The notes under the pieces: model-generated | Database searches by the model: none | Seen by the model: only the letters and a program-made list of their open reading frames with translations | Told to the model about the DNA's origin: nothing | In this document: piece after piece, positions 36,186 to 49,100 of the stretch | Layout of the letters: each line of letters starts with the position of its first letter | Position numbering within the stretch: the first letter of the stretch is position 1 | NCBI RefSeq assembly: GCF_042453785.1 | Contig: NC_091673.1 | Span: forward strand, 5,420,501 to 5,484,500 | DNA: 64,000 bases | DNA from: Malus domestica | Lineage: Eukaryota; Streptophyta; Magnoliopsida; Rosales; Rosaceae | Direction: 5' to 3' | Program-made: the position numbers and the translations under genes

Positions 36186-39100
36186 ATGGACTCGACGACG
36201 ATTTCACATCTTTCACACGGATCGATTTCGTCGAGCATTGGAGACTCGTGGGAGCTTGAAGGCAATCTTCCGCTCAAAGATCGCCTCAAGGCCTTTAAAA
36301 CCAACCAGTTCGACCCCAACGTCTACGTCACCACCAAATGTCATACCATGAGTGAGAAGGTCCCAATCTCTCTCTCTCCCTCTCTTGATTTTCATATTTT
36401 TCATGAAAATAATGCATGGGAATCTTCACAAATTAGGAAAAACAAAATGGGATTTTCGTAATTATGCAATTAATCGTGTTCACTAATAGTTTTAGTGATG
36501 CATGGTGAAGAATTTAGAGCTAGTTCTCAGTAATTTATTTTCGAAACTATTTGCCTAGTGAGATAGACTTACATGAAATGGGTTCATCGGTACCATGACA
36601 TTCGGAACTATTTGTATATATGGAGTGTATTAGTGGTTTGGGACACTGTGGTAGCGGTGAACACGTTCCACCTAAGTCCAAATCCTGCAGCACAACAAAC
36701 AAGGTCTTACAGTTTATAGGTTGGTGATGATGACAGGAAATAAAGCACCTCCACTCTTACCTTGTTGACCTGAAGAAGGCGTCTGCAGAGGAAATGCGTA
36801 AAAGTGTTTACGCTAATTATCCGGCATTTATCCGGTGAGTGAGCACAATTTTCTTTGAATGTAATGGCGATGATTTTTTAATAAACGTGAATTAGGCCAG
36901 TTGCTTAATCATGAAGGTATTTCCGACTTCTTGCAATTGGGTTTCAATTTCCTCACCCCTTATATTGGAACTTTAGAATTTTCATAACATATTACACCAT
37001 GAAAGTGTTTGTATTGGTTCATTTGCAGTACATCGAGGGAAATCACTGAACTTGAGGGACAACTCCTTTCCATGAGAAATCTCCTCTCTAGTCAGGCAAC
37101 TTTAGTTCACGGTTTATCTGATGGAACTCGAGTTGATTCATTGTCCACTGGCAACGAAGATTTAAATGACGAGGACATATTAGTAGAAAGTAAGGAACTT
37201 TCTGAGATTGAGAACTGGTCAGGAGAATTCGAGGACACCCTCGAGGTTCTATTGGCCGAAAGAAGAGTGGATGAAGCGTTAACTGCCTTGGACGAAGGTG
37301 AACGCATAGTGCAACAAGCTAAGGACAGGAATAAATTAACCTCAGCTGCATTCTTGTCACTGCAGACTACCATCACTGAACAGAGGCAAAAATTGATGGA
37401 TCAGCTGGCAGAGACAATGAGTCAACCTTCCACGCGTATCGTTGAGCTTCGCCCAGCTGTTCTAGCTCTCAAAAAGCTCGGGGATGGTCCCCGTTCACAC
37501 ACGTTGCTGCTCAATGCTCACCATCAAAAGTTGAAGTCTAATATGCAAGGTCTTAGCTTATCTAGCACTTCATATGGCGGAGCATATATCGCTGCGCTTT
37601 CTCAACTGGTCTTCTCAAGCATTGCGCAAGCGGCAAGTGACTCCCTGGCAGTTTTCAGTGAGGAGCCCGCTTATACATCTGAACTTGTCACTTGGGCAGT
37701 CAAACAGACCGAGGCTTTTGCTCAGCTCCTAAAAAGGCATGTTCTGGCTTCATCAGCAGCTGCCGGGAGTCTAAGAGTTGCCGCAGAGTGTGTTCATATA
37801 TGCTTGGGACACTGTTCGCTATTAGAAGATCGCGGGTTGTGCCTCTCTCCTGTCTTATTGAAACATTTCAGGCCAGTCCTTGAGCAGGCATTGTACTCCA
37901 ACTTGAAAAGAATTGAACAGAGCAGTGCTGCATTAGCTGCTGCTGATGATTGGATGCTTCTTTATCCACCGGTAGGCTCACGCCTTATGGGTTCGACTTC
38001 ATCTCTTACTACTATGAGCCAAAACCAGCCAAAGCTTTCAAGCAGTGCTCACAGATTCAATTCAATGGTTCAGGTGATCATTGATCTCACTTTTACTTTA
38101 GTACTTCTTCTGAGATTTCCAACTTAATTCAATTTGTCACTATCACGGCGTTAGGAAAACGAGATGGCAATGGCATAATTTTGACTATGCAGATAGCTTC
38201 TGAACTACTAATTTGTGCTAATAATATCTAATGGATTTAGGAACTTCTCGAGGATATGGTGCCGCTTGAGACCCTGCAGTTGGATGGTCCGGCATTAGAA
38301 GGCATTTTACAAGCGTTTAACTCGTATGTAACTATATTGATGAATGCAGTGCCTGGTTCAGCGGAGACTGAAGAGAACTTGGAAGGATCAAGACATAAAC
38401 TTGTTAGGATGGCGGAGACAGAAGCTCAACAGCTAGCTTTGCTAGCAAACGCATCATTGCTAGCAGACGAGCTGCTACCACGAGCTGCTATGAAGCTTTT
38501 GCCCCTACAGCAGGGTCAGCAGGCTAATAGACCAATGGAAACCCCTAAAAGATCTTCGGACAGGGGAAATCGTGTCCCGGAACCTAGCAGGGAATGGAAG
38601 AGGAGGCTTCAACGCTCGGTCGAGCAGTTGAGAGACAGCTTCTGCAGACTACATGCCCTTGATCTCATCTTCACTGAAGATGGGGACACGCGCCTTAACG
38701 CGCAAATGTACACCAGCATGGACGGAAACCTAGACCCCGAATGGTTCCCATCTCCGATACTTCAGGAACTTTTCACAAAATTGACAACCTTGGCGAACCT
38801 TGCAACGGATATTTTTGTAGGGAGGGAAAGGTTTGCGACTATCCTGCTAATGAGACTGACTGAGACTGTGATCTTGTGGCTTTCAGATGATCAGAACTTC
38901 TGGGCAGAAATTGAAGGGCCAAATCCATTAGGCCCTCTCGGCCTTCAACAGGTATAAACATACATGAGAACAAAAGTAGCTTAATTGACTAAGAGCGTTC
39001 ATCCCCGCACCTAAGTCCAAAGTTTGATTCCCCCTTCCCCCAATATCGCTTGTGAACAATTCTTTATTTAATTTGTATGCAGTTCTATTTGGATATGGAG

Positions 39101-39613
39101 TTTGTGTTGCTTTTCACATCGCAAGGCCGGTACCTTTCTCGGAATCTGCATCAAGTTATAAAGAACATCATTGCTCGAGCCATCGATGCAGTGACTGCTA
39201 CCGGAATAGATCCATACAGGTATGTATAAGAGAAAGATTGTAAACAAACTGGCTATCTATATAATTACATCGTCTGATGAGAAAAGTTGAACATAATCTT
39301 ATTTGCGACGAGAATGATAGGCACATAGTTGTAAACAATAGGTGACACCTCGGAATCTCTTTAAGGACTCGGAATCAAATGGCACCATTGTAAATTAGCA
39401 TTGGTCAGTGTAACCCTAACGATAAAACTATTTCTTTTGGGCAGTGTTTTGCCGGAGGACGACTGGTTTGCCGAAGTAGCTCAAATAGCAATAAAGATGC
39501 TGACAGGGAAGGCCAACTTCTCGAATGTGGAACAAGACGTTACGAGCCCCAATCAATCTGCAAGATCTTCTCATGGAAGTGAGACCGGTTTTTCTCAGCA
39601 CTACAGAGAGTAA
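36186..39613 (+). CDS. EXO84A: Exocyst complex subunit EXO84A
   Basis: Subunit of the octameric exocyst that tethers secretory vesicles to the plasma membrane. Six exons: 36186-36359, 36737-36834, 37029-38073, 38241-38951, 39083-39219 and 39445-39613. All are GT-AG and in frame, giving 777 residues (family about 750-770). The N-terminal Vps51/coiled-coil region includes SAEEMRKSVYANYPAFIRTS. The central Exo84-C helical bundle carries YGGAYIAALSQLVFSSIAQAASDS and LASSAAAGSLR. The last exons hold FYLDMEF..SQGRYLSRNLHQV and LPEDDWFAEVAQIAIKML. The opening SSIGDSWELEGNL and this tail favour EXO84A over EXO84B, from memory. EXO84C is clearly different. Nothing appears broken. Confidence 0.93.
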
Positions 39614-41376
39614 TTATATTCATTTAGATTCTACATTAACAACAATAAAACAAATTTTTTTTTATTGTTTTATGGATGGTCATTTTTCCAATTAATACAT
39701 CTTATGATGTTTACCGATTTGAAGGCGTTGGAGAATAAGAAACCTACAATGGGAATATGAAAAAAGATATACAGTTAAGATGTGAGAGATTTCACTTCTA
39801 ATATCACCAAAGTTTTTTGTGATAAAACTCATCAACACTTATTAATAAGTTTACCAGAAGTTAGTTTTCTCATAAACGATTCTGACCCTTCCAAACGAGC
39901 TTTAGGTGTGGAAAAGAACTTAGATGGATAAAGTAGCAGAAAAAATTAAATAGGTTGCCAGATTAGAGCACATCTTTCATGCTGGATATGATTAGTAAAG
40001 TTACGTGAGACTTGAAAGCAACGGAATATTATTCCATCGCTCGAAAGGCTGATCCACAGAGCTATTATAATTGGGAGTTTTAACGAAAAGCCGCGGTATT
40101 GTTCACTTTAACGAAAAACTCTAAAAAGTCAAACCTAGTAATATTCACTTTACCCTTTATTTTGTCCTTATCGTTAAAACTTAAAGTTTTCAAACTTTTT
40201 TTCATTAGTTTTCCTATAATTATAAGATGTAAGAAGTAAAGAAAAAAGCCTACTTCGATCATGTTCATCTTCCTTTCGTACGTTCATGATATTGCTTTCG
40301 CTTGGCTCTTAAAGGCTCAACTAAATGAACTCTAATGGATTTAGCTTGCTCCAAGTGAATTATGGGAGAGTAATCAACTATACACGTAGTTTGGACGGCG
40401 GGATGTACTTAATTAGAATTTTGAGAGATTTTATTTCTTTTAATGAACTTATGGGTATTCAATTAGGATTTTAAGTGATTCTCTGAAATTCAACATATAT
40501 TCAATTAGATTTTTTGCTACCTAACGAGGTTTTGTTATTTTTTAATCATTTTATTAGTATTTTATTATTATTAATTCAGATATATTCCCCCATTAAAACC
40601 TTTTCCACCAAACTCATTGCAAAAGTCAACTCCCAGAGAGTTCCCCATGAACCTGCATCTCTCCACTCTCCCTAAAAACCTCACTGACTTCACCAAAAAA
40701 ATATGATTTTTTTGTCCATCAATATACGTCCAAAACCGAAGGCACAAACCAACTACGAAGCCAACACTCTGCCGCTGCTGCAACATCGAATTAGACACAG
40801 TCAAACTCATCAAATCTGCAACCTCTAGTTCGAAGCCATACCTGCAATCTCGAAGCTCGAATCGAATAAAGCCTGAATTGCTTGCTGTTGCACCACGAAT
40901 CTGAATCTCTCAAACCCAGTTCGCATTCTGATGAAGTCCCAGTTGAAGGCGCATGCTTGGATCTAATCTCACAAACCCAGTTGGAGTTGCGGAGGCGCAT
41001 GCTTGGAGACGACGAGGCGTTGGAGACGGGAGGGCAATATTGGCAAATTAAAAAATTCATTACTAAAATTATTGTAGCTCCGTCATTTTCACAATAAGCT
41101 GCTTTTTGCAGCTTTCGATTTTTAGCTTTTTTTCATCTAAAACTTTGAAATAAAGCTGGTTTGGATTGTTTACCAACCACCAAAAACCCTTCCAACTTTT
41201 TTTGATTGATGCCCACTTTTGAAAAAATCACCTCAGTACCATGCACTACCATGCAGATGATTACCATGCACTACCATGCACTAGTCAGACGGTGCATATA
41301 AATATTAAGCCCTAACATACAAGCTGAACACGCATTCTCCTAAAATCCCAAATCAATTAAGCAAACAGAAATACTG
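39614..41376. other. Spacer between EXO84A and the LRR relic
   Basis: Holds the TTAACG MITE at 40073-40214, a GC-richer patch at 40800-41050 with repeated ctcacaaacccagtt-type phrases but no credible frame, and four short taccatgcac repeats at 41239-41283 just before the LRR gene. A TATA-like tataaatatt lies near 41297. Confidence 0.5.
40073..40214. mobile_element. TTAACG MITE, intact copy
   Basis: 142 bp starting GGGAGTTTTAACGAAAAG and ending CATTAGTTTTCC, flanked by a TATAATT duplication (40066-40072 and 40215-40221). It is the best-preserved of three related sequences in the window (also about 630-800 and 11236-11395). Confidence 0.85.
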
Positions 41377-42989
41377 ATGAAGTTTCTTTGGGTTGTACTA
41401 CTCATCACCCTTTCTGCACTTGGAGAGGGAAACACAACCCCCAACCAAGCATGCAACCCAACGACCTCAAAGGCCTAAGCAATTTCAAGGCTGGGATTCC
41501 CATCGACACCTCCGGCCGCCTAGCGATGTGGGGGTTGGCGGCGGTTGCTGCGAGTGGCAAGGCATTACTTGTGAAAACAGGACCGGCAGAGTGATTGGAA
41601 TCAGCCTTCCAGCCTGGATCACAAAAGATGATGAACCTTTCCTCGCCCGTATGGTAGGCACTCTCTATCCTTCAATAAATCTCATTTCATTCCTTGAAGT
41701 CCTGAATCTTGGTGAGAACTCTGACCTCACCGGAAACATCCCAGAACTCATCCTTCCGAAACTCCAAAGGCTTTACCTCTATTCAAACAGTTTCTATGGA
41801 CCTATGCCTGATTCAATTGCAAGCTTGACACGTTTAGTAAGTTTGGATTTTCATAACAACTCTCTGAGTGGTCACATACCACAGGGAATTGGTCAATTGC
41901 AAGTCTTGCAAGACCTTGATTTTTCAAACAATTTTTTGTCTGGTAAACTTCCCTCTTCCATGGCTAATCTGTCTGCCATTAGAAATCTAGGGTTGGACTC
42001 TAATTTTCTTGAGGGGCCAATTACATTTCTGTCGATCTCTCCGAAAATGTCTCATCTCAGGCTTATAAGGCTGCAGGATACTAGTCTTAGTAATGGTTTT
42101 GATACTGAGGTTGCTTTTATAAAAAGTGGATATAAAAAAAAGTTGAGTTCAAAAAGGTATCTGGTAAACATTTAAAAACAGCTTATTTTCATAGTTTTGA
42201 GTGAAAAAAAAATTGAAAACGTGAAGCAGCAAAAATGAGTTTATTCTCACAGCTCAGCAGAATCAGTTTTTTTTCAAAGCACAACAACACCAAACCAGCC
42301 CTTACTGGAAAAATTCCAAAATTCATTGGCCAACTCCTACTGCTTGCACACCTCTCCTCGCTCGGAATATGATTGAAGGACCACTCCCTTCTGAGATGTC
42401 TTCTCTTAAACATCTCGAAACACTCGATGTTTCTTTCAACCCATTGAGGCTATCTGCCGTCCCAAAATGGCTCCCAGAGTTGCCGTCACTTCTTCGGAAT
42501 TTCTTGGCGGGGTGCGAAATCCAGGGAGAAATTCCAGAGCTCTTTCCAAGTGCAATACAAGAATTGGACTTATCAGCCAACAATCTCACCGGAAGCATTC
42601 CTACACGCTTTGGAGATGAAAACTTTCAAATGCTCTTCTCATTGAACCTATACAAGAACACACTCGTTTCAAACATCCCCCAGTCAATTGGAAATTTGAA
42701 AAGGTTGATATGGCTTGACCTTCACGCCAACAAATTATCTTCCAACTTACCAGAGGCGTTGGGAAATCTGACCAAGCTGACCAAGCTCGAGCTGCAGCAA
42801 AACCAGTTTTCCGGAAAAATTCCAAACAAGTTTATGAAGCTGAAGGATTTGTGGAAATTTGATGTATCGGACAATCTTCTGGAGGGGAAAATCCCGGAAG
42901 GCAAACCATTCAGTGACTTCCCGAAAAGCTCCTACTCCGGAAACAAAGGCTTATGTGGAAAGCCTCTCCCTCCCTGTAAGAACACTTGA
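41377..42989 (+). pseudogene. Secreted LRR protein gene, broken by frameshifts and a MITE
   Basis: Encodes a signal peptide (MKFLWVVLLITLSALGEG), an LRRNT_2-type cap (ACNPT / DLKGLSNFKAG, CCEWQGITC), about ten plant-type LRRs (LTGNIPEL, LSGHIPQGIG, LTGSIPTRFG, FSGKIPNKFM) and a C-terminal cap ending GLCGKPLPPCKNT. There is no membrane span or kinase, so it resembles DRT100/PGIP-like secreted LRR proteins. The frame shifts twice near the N-terminus (in ACNPT/DLKG at about 41460, and in a G run at about 41530). A 214-bp Tourist-like MITE at 42090-42303 then interrupts it. The repeats on either side of the MITE are otherwise open and well conserved, so loss was recent. A sequencing error in the G run could explain one shift. 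Confidence 0.85.
42090..42303. mobile_element. Tourist-like MITE inside the LRR gene
   Basis: Full-length copy of the family at 23038-23246, flanked by TTA (42087-42089 and 42304-42306). With one TTA, the insertion adds 217 bp, which shifts the host frame. Joining the flanks at a single TTA gives in-frame SLTGKIPKFIGQL, a normal LRR. Confidence 0.92.
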
Positions 42990-43227
42990 AGCCCTCCTAT
43001 CTACGTAGCTAAATAACTTTTCTTTCGTACATGCTCAGGTTTATGGTCCGTTAAATATTAAGCATCTGCATTTAAGTAGTTAGAAAACTGAAGGATGGTT
43101 GTTGCCTCAGTTCACTGGAGATTCTGAGTCTATAAAACTACACAAAATATGACACAATTTCTTCTTGAATTTGAACTGTATTAATGGTTAAATACGAGAT
43201 TTACATTGTCCCATCATTTACAGGGTG

Positions 43228-46200
43228 TCAAGGGGGATCTTGGATCAACCCTAGTTGGTGGTAGTTCATGTAGTCAATTCCGTTTAATCGTATACAACAT
43301 AAGATCTGCTCCGGCAACTCTTCGGGTTTGTTTCCCTATTTCAAAATGCAAATATAAGATATAGATGAACAACTCCAAAAGGGCAGCAAAAGAAAAAAGA
43401 ATTAAGGGATTGATAATAGAAGTTTAACTTGCTGCAGGGAAAATTACCTGAATCGTGAGCCCGACGTCCAAAATGCAGTGCTTTAGTCTATCTAGGAACG
43501 CTTCAAACCCTTTCCTAGAGATATAACTAAATCTGTGCATATCCAAATCAATCTCGAGGTAGTTTTCTCCCTGAAATCCATTACGGTTAGCAAGAAAACA
43601 AACCTTAAGAAACCATAAAACCGAAGGCGAATTGGAAAACTGAGGTAAAAAAATTAAAGTAACCCAAACACGCTCACCGTGTAAAATTCATGTTGAGGAC
43701 GTGAAAGAACCGGCTTTTCATTGTAAGCCTGCATAAGCTTCCGCTCTGGTGCACTCAAGTGAAGATCTTCCACATTAGCAACACGTCCCAAAATCTTCAA
43801 CCTTTCTCGAAAGGGTGCAATTGAGTCCACAGGAAAACCTTTGACCTTTTCTACTTCATCGTCAATTAACCTCTGCATGAAAATAGGCATGGGCATGAAT
43901 TAAAAAAAATTATACGCATTGTGCTGGGATGACTTGCCCAGCATCATCTCTGATGGAAACGATGTTTACTGAGAAAAAAGGTTCAGTATGAAATGGGAGT
44001 ACAACGAAAACTACAAAAGGCTCCATCTTACTCTGATATTTTCTTGAAAATTAGGTGGAAGTTCTTTAGCGTGCATATCGTTAACCTTAAAGTACAAAAC
44101 AAAATTCATTCCTTCTCCATCCGTCTCACCCTGAAAAATTGCAGCAGGATACAAGGGTACCTGTAGAATCAATGAAAAGGACATTATTAAACATCAGAAT
44201 AAGTTTTACACATATCTAGAAAGCAAAACCAACTGAATCTCCTTAACTAGCCAGAAGGTATCTAAACTAACTACTCATCTTGAACTCAATTGGAGGTAAA
44301 CAAGCAAGGTGCATTGTGTGGCCAACGACCTTCGTTAAAGTTGGAACCTAGCCTGAAAATTCTTGTCACAGGTGGCAGGGTACAAGTCCTCAACCGTTAC
44401 AGCTTATTAGTTATTATTCAACTTATATTCTGAATCCGAGCTGGATAGTCTAAATCCGCACAAGGAGTTCAGTTGTCGTAGGTGCTTAAAAATTATATTA
44501 CCTGACAAATTTAAAGATGGACAACTATGCATACAGAAAGCAATAAAAAAGGAGAGAGGCGGGGAGAGAAGGAGAGAGAGATCAAACTTACCTGTACATT
44601 TACAACAAGAACAGTGGGAAGATCTCCAGAAGAATTAACAACAGGCAGTTCCACAAAGCGAGCTATATGATCTATTTTTCGCTGAGATAAAAATACGTCA
44701 AGACCAAATGGATAATATGCAGCATAGCTGGGAGCATGTTCCTTCTTTCTGTCCCTGCAATAAAGAAGATCAAATTCAAAGGTCAATTGGAAAAGTAGCT
44801 TGGCAACAAAGATCTACACAGGTAAATCTCAAATTTTGAATATGGTGAATCTTATATGTTAATGGATGCCAATGACGATCAATACTTTACTAGTGATTAT
44901 TTTAATATAAAAAAGTGTAAATGTAGCCCTATATGAATGTACATATGTACATGTACAAGTTCTTAAACTAAATGAACACTTTACTCCGCGAATCTTACCT
45001 AAAGTAATTCGGCCCCCGAACTTTGAAAGAATTTGGCTCAATATGTGACCAGGAATCAAACATTTTCTTATCTATAGGGCAAAAGGGAACTTGAGAACCT
45101 GCTATTGGTCTTTGCAGAAGCATCTTTGAGGAAACTGGAAATATGCATAAAAAACAAAAGGTTAAAGGAATTACAATTGGATATGTTTACACTAGACTAA
45201 AGAGTCGGAATGCTTACAATGTATGAACGCTAAGAACTACCATCAAACAATATAACATTTACTTAACGAACAATCTACGACCAATTTAGGGAATAACCAA
45301 AAGAGATACTACTCAACAAAGTATGATGAGAATAACGAAAATTTACTACAAGATTATATGGTTGCTGTAGAGGACAGTAAATCTTAAAGGAATAAGCGGC
45401 GCGAGGACAGGTTTCATGAATAACAAGGCTGCGGCTAAAGACTAAAGAAAATGCACACTCAAAATAATAATGATGGCAAAGAAATGAATCCCATGCGTGT
45501 TCACCATTTGCATGTCATATTAGCTCATCAAAAGATAGTTCTAGTTCTTACATAAACTTGCATTGGGATGTCCTTCTTTCCATTTAAAGGGAAGTTTTAT
45601 GGCAGATTTTTTCCTTGCACTTGGTGGGCTAGAACTCAGTGACCTTCTCTTTTCAACAGGGGGAACGGTTGAAGCAAGAAAAGGCAGACAGGTGCTTGGA
45701 AGAATCCCACAATTGTCCAATATTCCTTCCTCCTTGGGAGAAGATTCATCGACAGAGGTGGAGATTTCATCGAGGAACACAGGTTGATTTGCTTCAGTTG
45801 TCGAATGTCCATCAACGTCATTAGCATTCGTGATATGATTATTGCTCTTTTGAGAAACCACACTGACAGGGTTGTTTGCAGAATCCCCTGGTTTATGTAT
45901 CTGATCAGTAGAGGAGGCATGCAGGTCATTAACATTATACTGTTCACAATTGGCATCTCTTACTGACGAATTGCTTGATACTGATACGCGTTCAAATCCA
46001 TTCAGAGATAACACCTCTGCAAATAAAGATATTTTAGTAATTCAAACCTAAAGACATCAAATTAAGAAAAAAATTGAAAAACAATACAATATGACTGAAA
46101 TTAGACATCAGTAAAAGTAAAACTTTACCATCCTGAACACTATGGAAATCTTCATCGCATTCTTCGAACTCAAATATTGCAACCGGATCAAACCATGCGT

Positions 46201-46989
46201 CTTCACTACTTTCTGCGGATGCCATCATATTTTTAACGATAATCAGAAACTATGGACATAGAGGAAATTACAGTACAATGCAATTTGAGAATTACAATGT
46301 TTAGAAAAAACAAAAATGCCACCAAAACCCTGACTAGTTTATCACTAAAAAACAAAGACAACACAATTTTCAGCAGCAACAAATGCACAAGCAATTGCTT
46401 CTTGCTGCATATCAAGCATCAACCAGCTCCGAGACAGATTTTCGGAGACGGATTCACATAAAGACTCTACGTTTTCCAGAAAATCATAGCTTAAATTAAA
46501 AAATTGGTGGTTCTCAAAGAAAATTATAGCTAGTTCTGCGGTCAATTGCTCTATCTCAATTATGATGTTCTTAATTAGTATCTTAATTACTCACATTATT
46601 TTAATTATCAAGAAAATTACTCTCAAGAAAGCGCAAATTTTCCCATAAATACAATTCAGCCAAACAAGAAAATCCCAGAACTAAATTCCAGAAAATAACT
46701 CAGTTCCAAACAAAAAGCTCCAAAATTTCATCATTTTACAGCTTCTAATAACAGAGCATTCTAGAGAGAGATGAAAAAATGGACCTTGGAAAGTGGGGTT
46801 GTTGAAGGTGGAGCGATCAGGCGGGGCAGACCGATCAAACTTTTCCGGCGATCCCTCCGACAACCGACCGGCCCGACCCGGAGACTGTTTAGCCTGCCCG
46901 TCTCTCCTCCTCTTCCGGATCCTCTTCCGCTTCGACGAGCTCAGTCTCCCTCCGACGCACCCCTCCGGCTTCGACACGCACGCCCCCAT
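43228..46989 (-). CDS. EDR2-like DUF1336 protein
   Basis: Plant-specific protein with an EDR2-type C-terminal domain; related EDR2 proteins restrain cell death and act at membranes. Nine exons: 46785-46989, 46129-46212, 45552-46016, 44999-45134, 44592-44754, 44032-44160, 43678-43872, 43448-43570 and 43228-43335, giving 535 residues. All junctions are GT-AG and in frame. It begins [14 protein letters not shown], a strong N-myristoylation context (G2, with C4 as a palmitoylation candidate), followed by a basic stretch. A low-complexity Ser-rich middle precedes the DUF1336 domain (about 290-525) with [20 protein letters not shown] and [21 protein letters not shown]. The protein continues a few residues past the usual NYHQLG end. 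No START or PH domain is present, unlike EDR2 itself. Confidence 0.9.
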
Positions 46990-48471
46990 AATCCCCCTCC
47001 CTCCCCCTCTCTCTCCTGCTCAGAGGTCAACAAAACAAGCGTCGCCAATTCACCATAACATAATTATAGAGAGAGAGAGAGAGAGAAAGTGAGCTGGAAG
47101 GAGCTATCGTTCGTTTGTTGGTAGTTGGAAGCAAAAGGTTGAGGCGGAAGCTTTAATGGCGGGCAGAGTCAAATAAAAGGAAGGACAAAGGTGGGAGGGA
47201 GGCAGCGAGCGACGGCAGTTTGAGGCAGCGTAAAGGCATCTCTAAGTTTATAGCGGCCACAGGTGGGTGGTGGGGGCGGGACCCGCGACCAAAATGATTT
47301 GACACGTGGCGCTATGCGGTTTTACCTGAGCCGGGAACGTGCGGGTATTCACTGTCTCTGTAGGATCTCTGTGTGTGTTTCAAGACGCTGCCGTTCAGAT
47401 TACGTTGTCCCGTAATTTCACGGTGTAGTGTAGTCTACCTTTTTGTTGGAAAGTATTTGGAACGTCATGCCGTTAAACTCACGTAAATAACAAGTTTGAT
47501 TTATTTGCAACTGAATTAATGTGGAAATCAGTTTAAGTATCGCTTCCTCATATCGTTGTATTAAAAGAGGCACGTTACAATAATTTGATTAGGTCTCTCT
47601 CCAACCACGTCTCATATACAAGTATAAGGCTATTTATTTTGATCCCATCTGACTTTACGTGGCCCTCCAATCATGTGACTCAATAGTGCATCCCACGTAT
47701 GATGACGTCTTGTAATTTATACGTAAACATAAATATCTAACTATAAAAATAAATGATTTTTAATCGGCAAGGATTGAAGCAGTATTCTTTGTTCCATTTG
47801 CATTTTTTTTTTCTTTCCACTCTAATAATGAGTCCGACGAAACGTCGTAGTCTCATAGATAATATAAAGTTGTGCTACAGTTCCTCGACAATTACAATAA
47901 GGTCGGCTGGCCTATATCTATGAGACTTAGATTGTCTGCCCTTGTCTTTTTCATCACTTTTTATTCTACGTGGTCACGGTTAAGTCACGTTAACATTTTA
48001 TATTGATTTTTTTTATAGAAATAATAAGACAAAAAGTAATAGGAATATAAAATGTTGACGTGGCTTAACCGTGACCACATAAATAGAAGGGGATGGGAAG
48101 GGCATGGAGGGAATGAAGAGGGCAGACAATCCAAGTCCATATCTACCAGCATCATTTGTCATTTTAATCATAAATAATAATATTATTAGAAAAAAATTAA
48201 AAAATAATAATTTGTTATTTTAATTATAAATAATATTATTATTATCTCTTAATAACATAGGAAAATAGAAAGAAAAATAGATAAAAGAGAAACAAACAAG
48301 AAGGGAAACCCATTTTAATATTTTAACTTTTCCTTTTTTTTGTCCACTCATTCTTCACCGATCAAAATTGATTTTTTTTCCTCCTCTAGATACTCGATAA
48401 ATAAAATATAAATTAAAATAAAATCCATGCTTTTATCGTTTTATCTTACGTTTGCAAGTGTATAATATTAT
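46990..48471. other. Spacer between EDR2-like gene and LTR element
   Basis: Promoter region of the EDR2-like gene, including a GA/CT microsatellite (47069-47086). It then runs through AT-rich DNA with the family A MITE at 47922-48138. No gene seen. Confidence 0.6.
47922..48138. mobile_element. MULE-like MITE, family A copy 3
   Basis: About 217 bp with inverted ends around agacttagattgtctgccc and gggcagacaatccaagtcc. The core TGGTCACGGTTAAGTCACG matches 14-211 and 10542-10757. The flanks atatctat and atatctac suggest an imperfect target duplication. Confidence 0.8.
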
Positions 48472-49100
48472 TGTGGATGCAAATTTTCTCCTCTTCGATC
48501 TTGGACGATTTTGCACCTACAAAACAACTAGCACCTTAGGTTAAGGTCAAGAGCCTCACGCGCCCACGATGAATGGGGGGGGCTTTGGCCGAAGAACCTC
48601 CGATGCCAAAGTTAGAATTTTAGAGAGAAATAGTGTTTGGAGTATTTGTGATTTTTTGTGAGAGAGTTGGAATGAATTTTTGGTGAGAATATGTGTTTAT
48701 TTATAGAGTTAGGGTTTGCCCTATTTGAATAATAGTAGCCAGCCATAGGGTTTTTGTGGGGGTTAATTTCATGTTTAATTTGCCAATTTATTGGCTAATT
48801 AAATATGAAAATAATAAATGGGTGGTTATAAAAATGAATGATTATTTTAATAAGGAAAATGGGAAAGATGAGGATGTTATGGAATGTTTGAAATAAATGG
48901 CTAATTGAATAAGGAAAAAATGAGGTAAAAACATATATGAAATAGGTTTTGAATTGTTACCCATTTTGGGTACTCCTGACTTGGTTGATGGATGATTCTC
49001 CACTGCTCGCGTGTAGGAGACCCGGTATGCCTCCAGGGTATTTTTGTCCTATTTTGTCCAAAAATCCACGTGTCGCCTAGTGAATATTTTTGGCTCCACA
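48472..49100 (-). repeat. 3' LTR of the gypsy-type element
   Basis: 629 bp, nearly identical to 55140-55771. Begins TGTGGATGC and ends GGCTCCACA on the + strand. Confidence 0.93.

Noticed and set aside
40571-41097. Candidate small genes in the EXO84A-LRR spacer
   Set aside because: Overlapping short frames on both strands within a repeat-like GC-rich patch. No conserved motif and no splice signals that join them.
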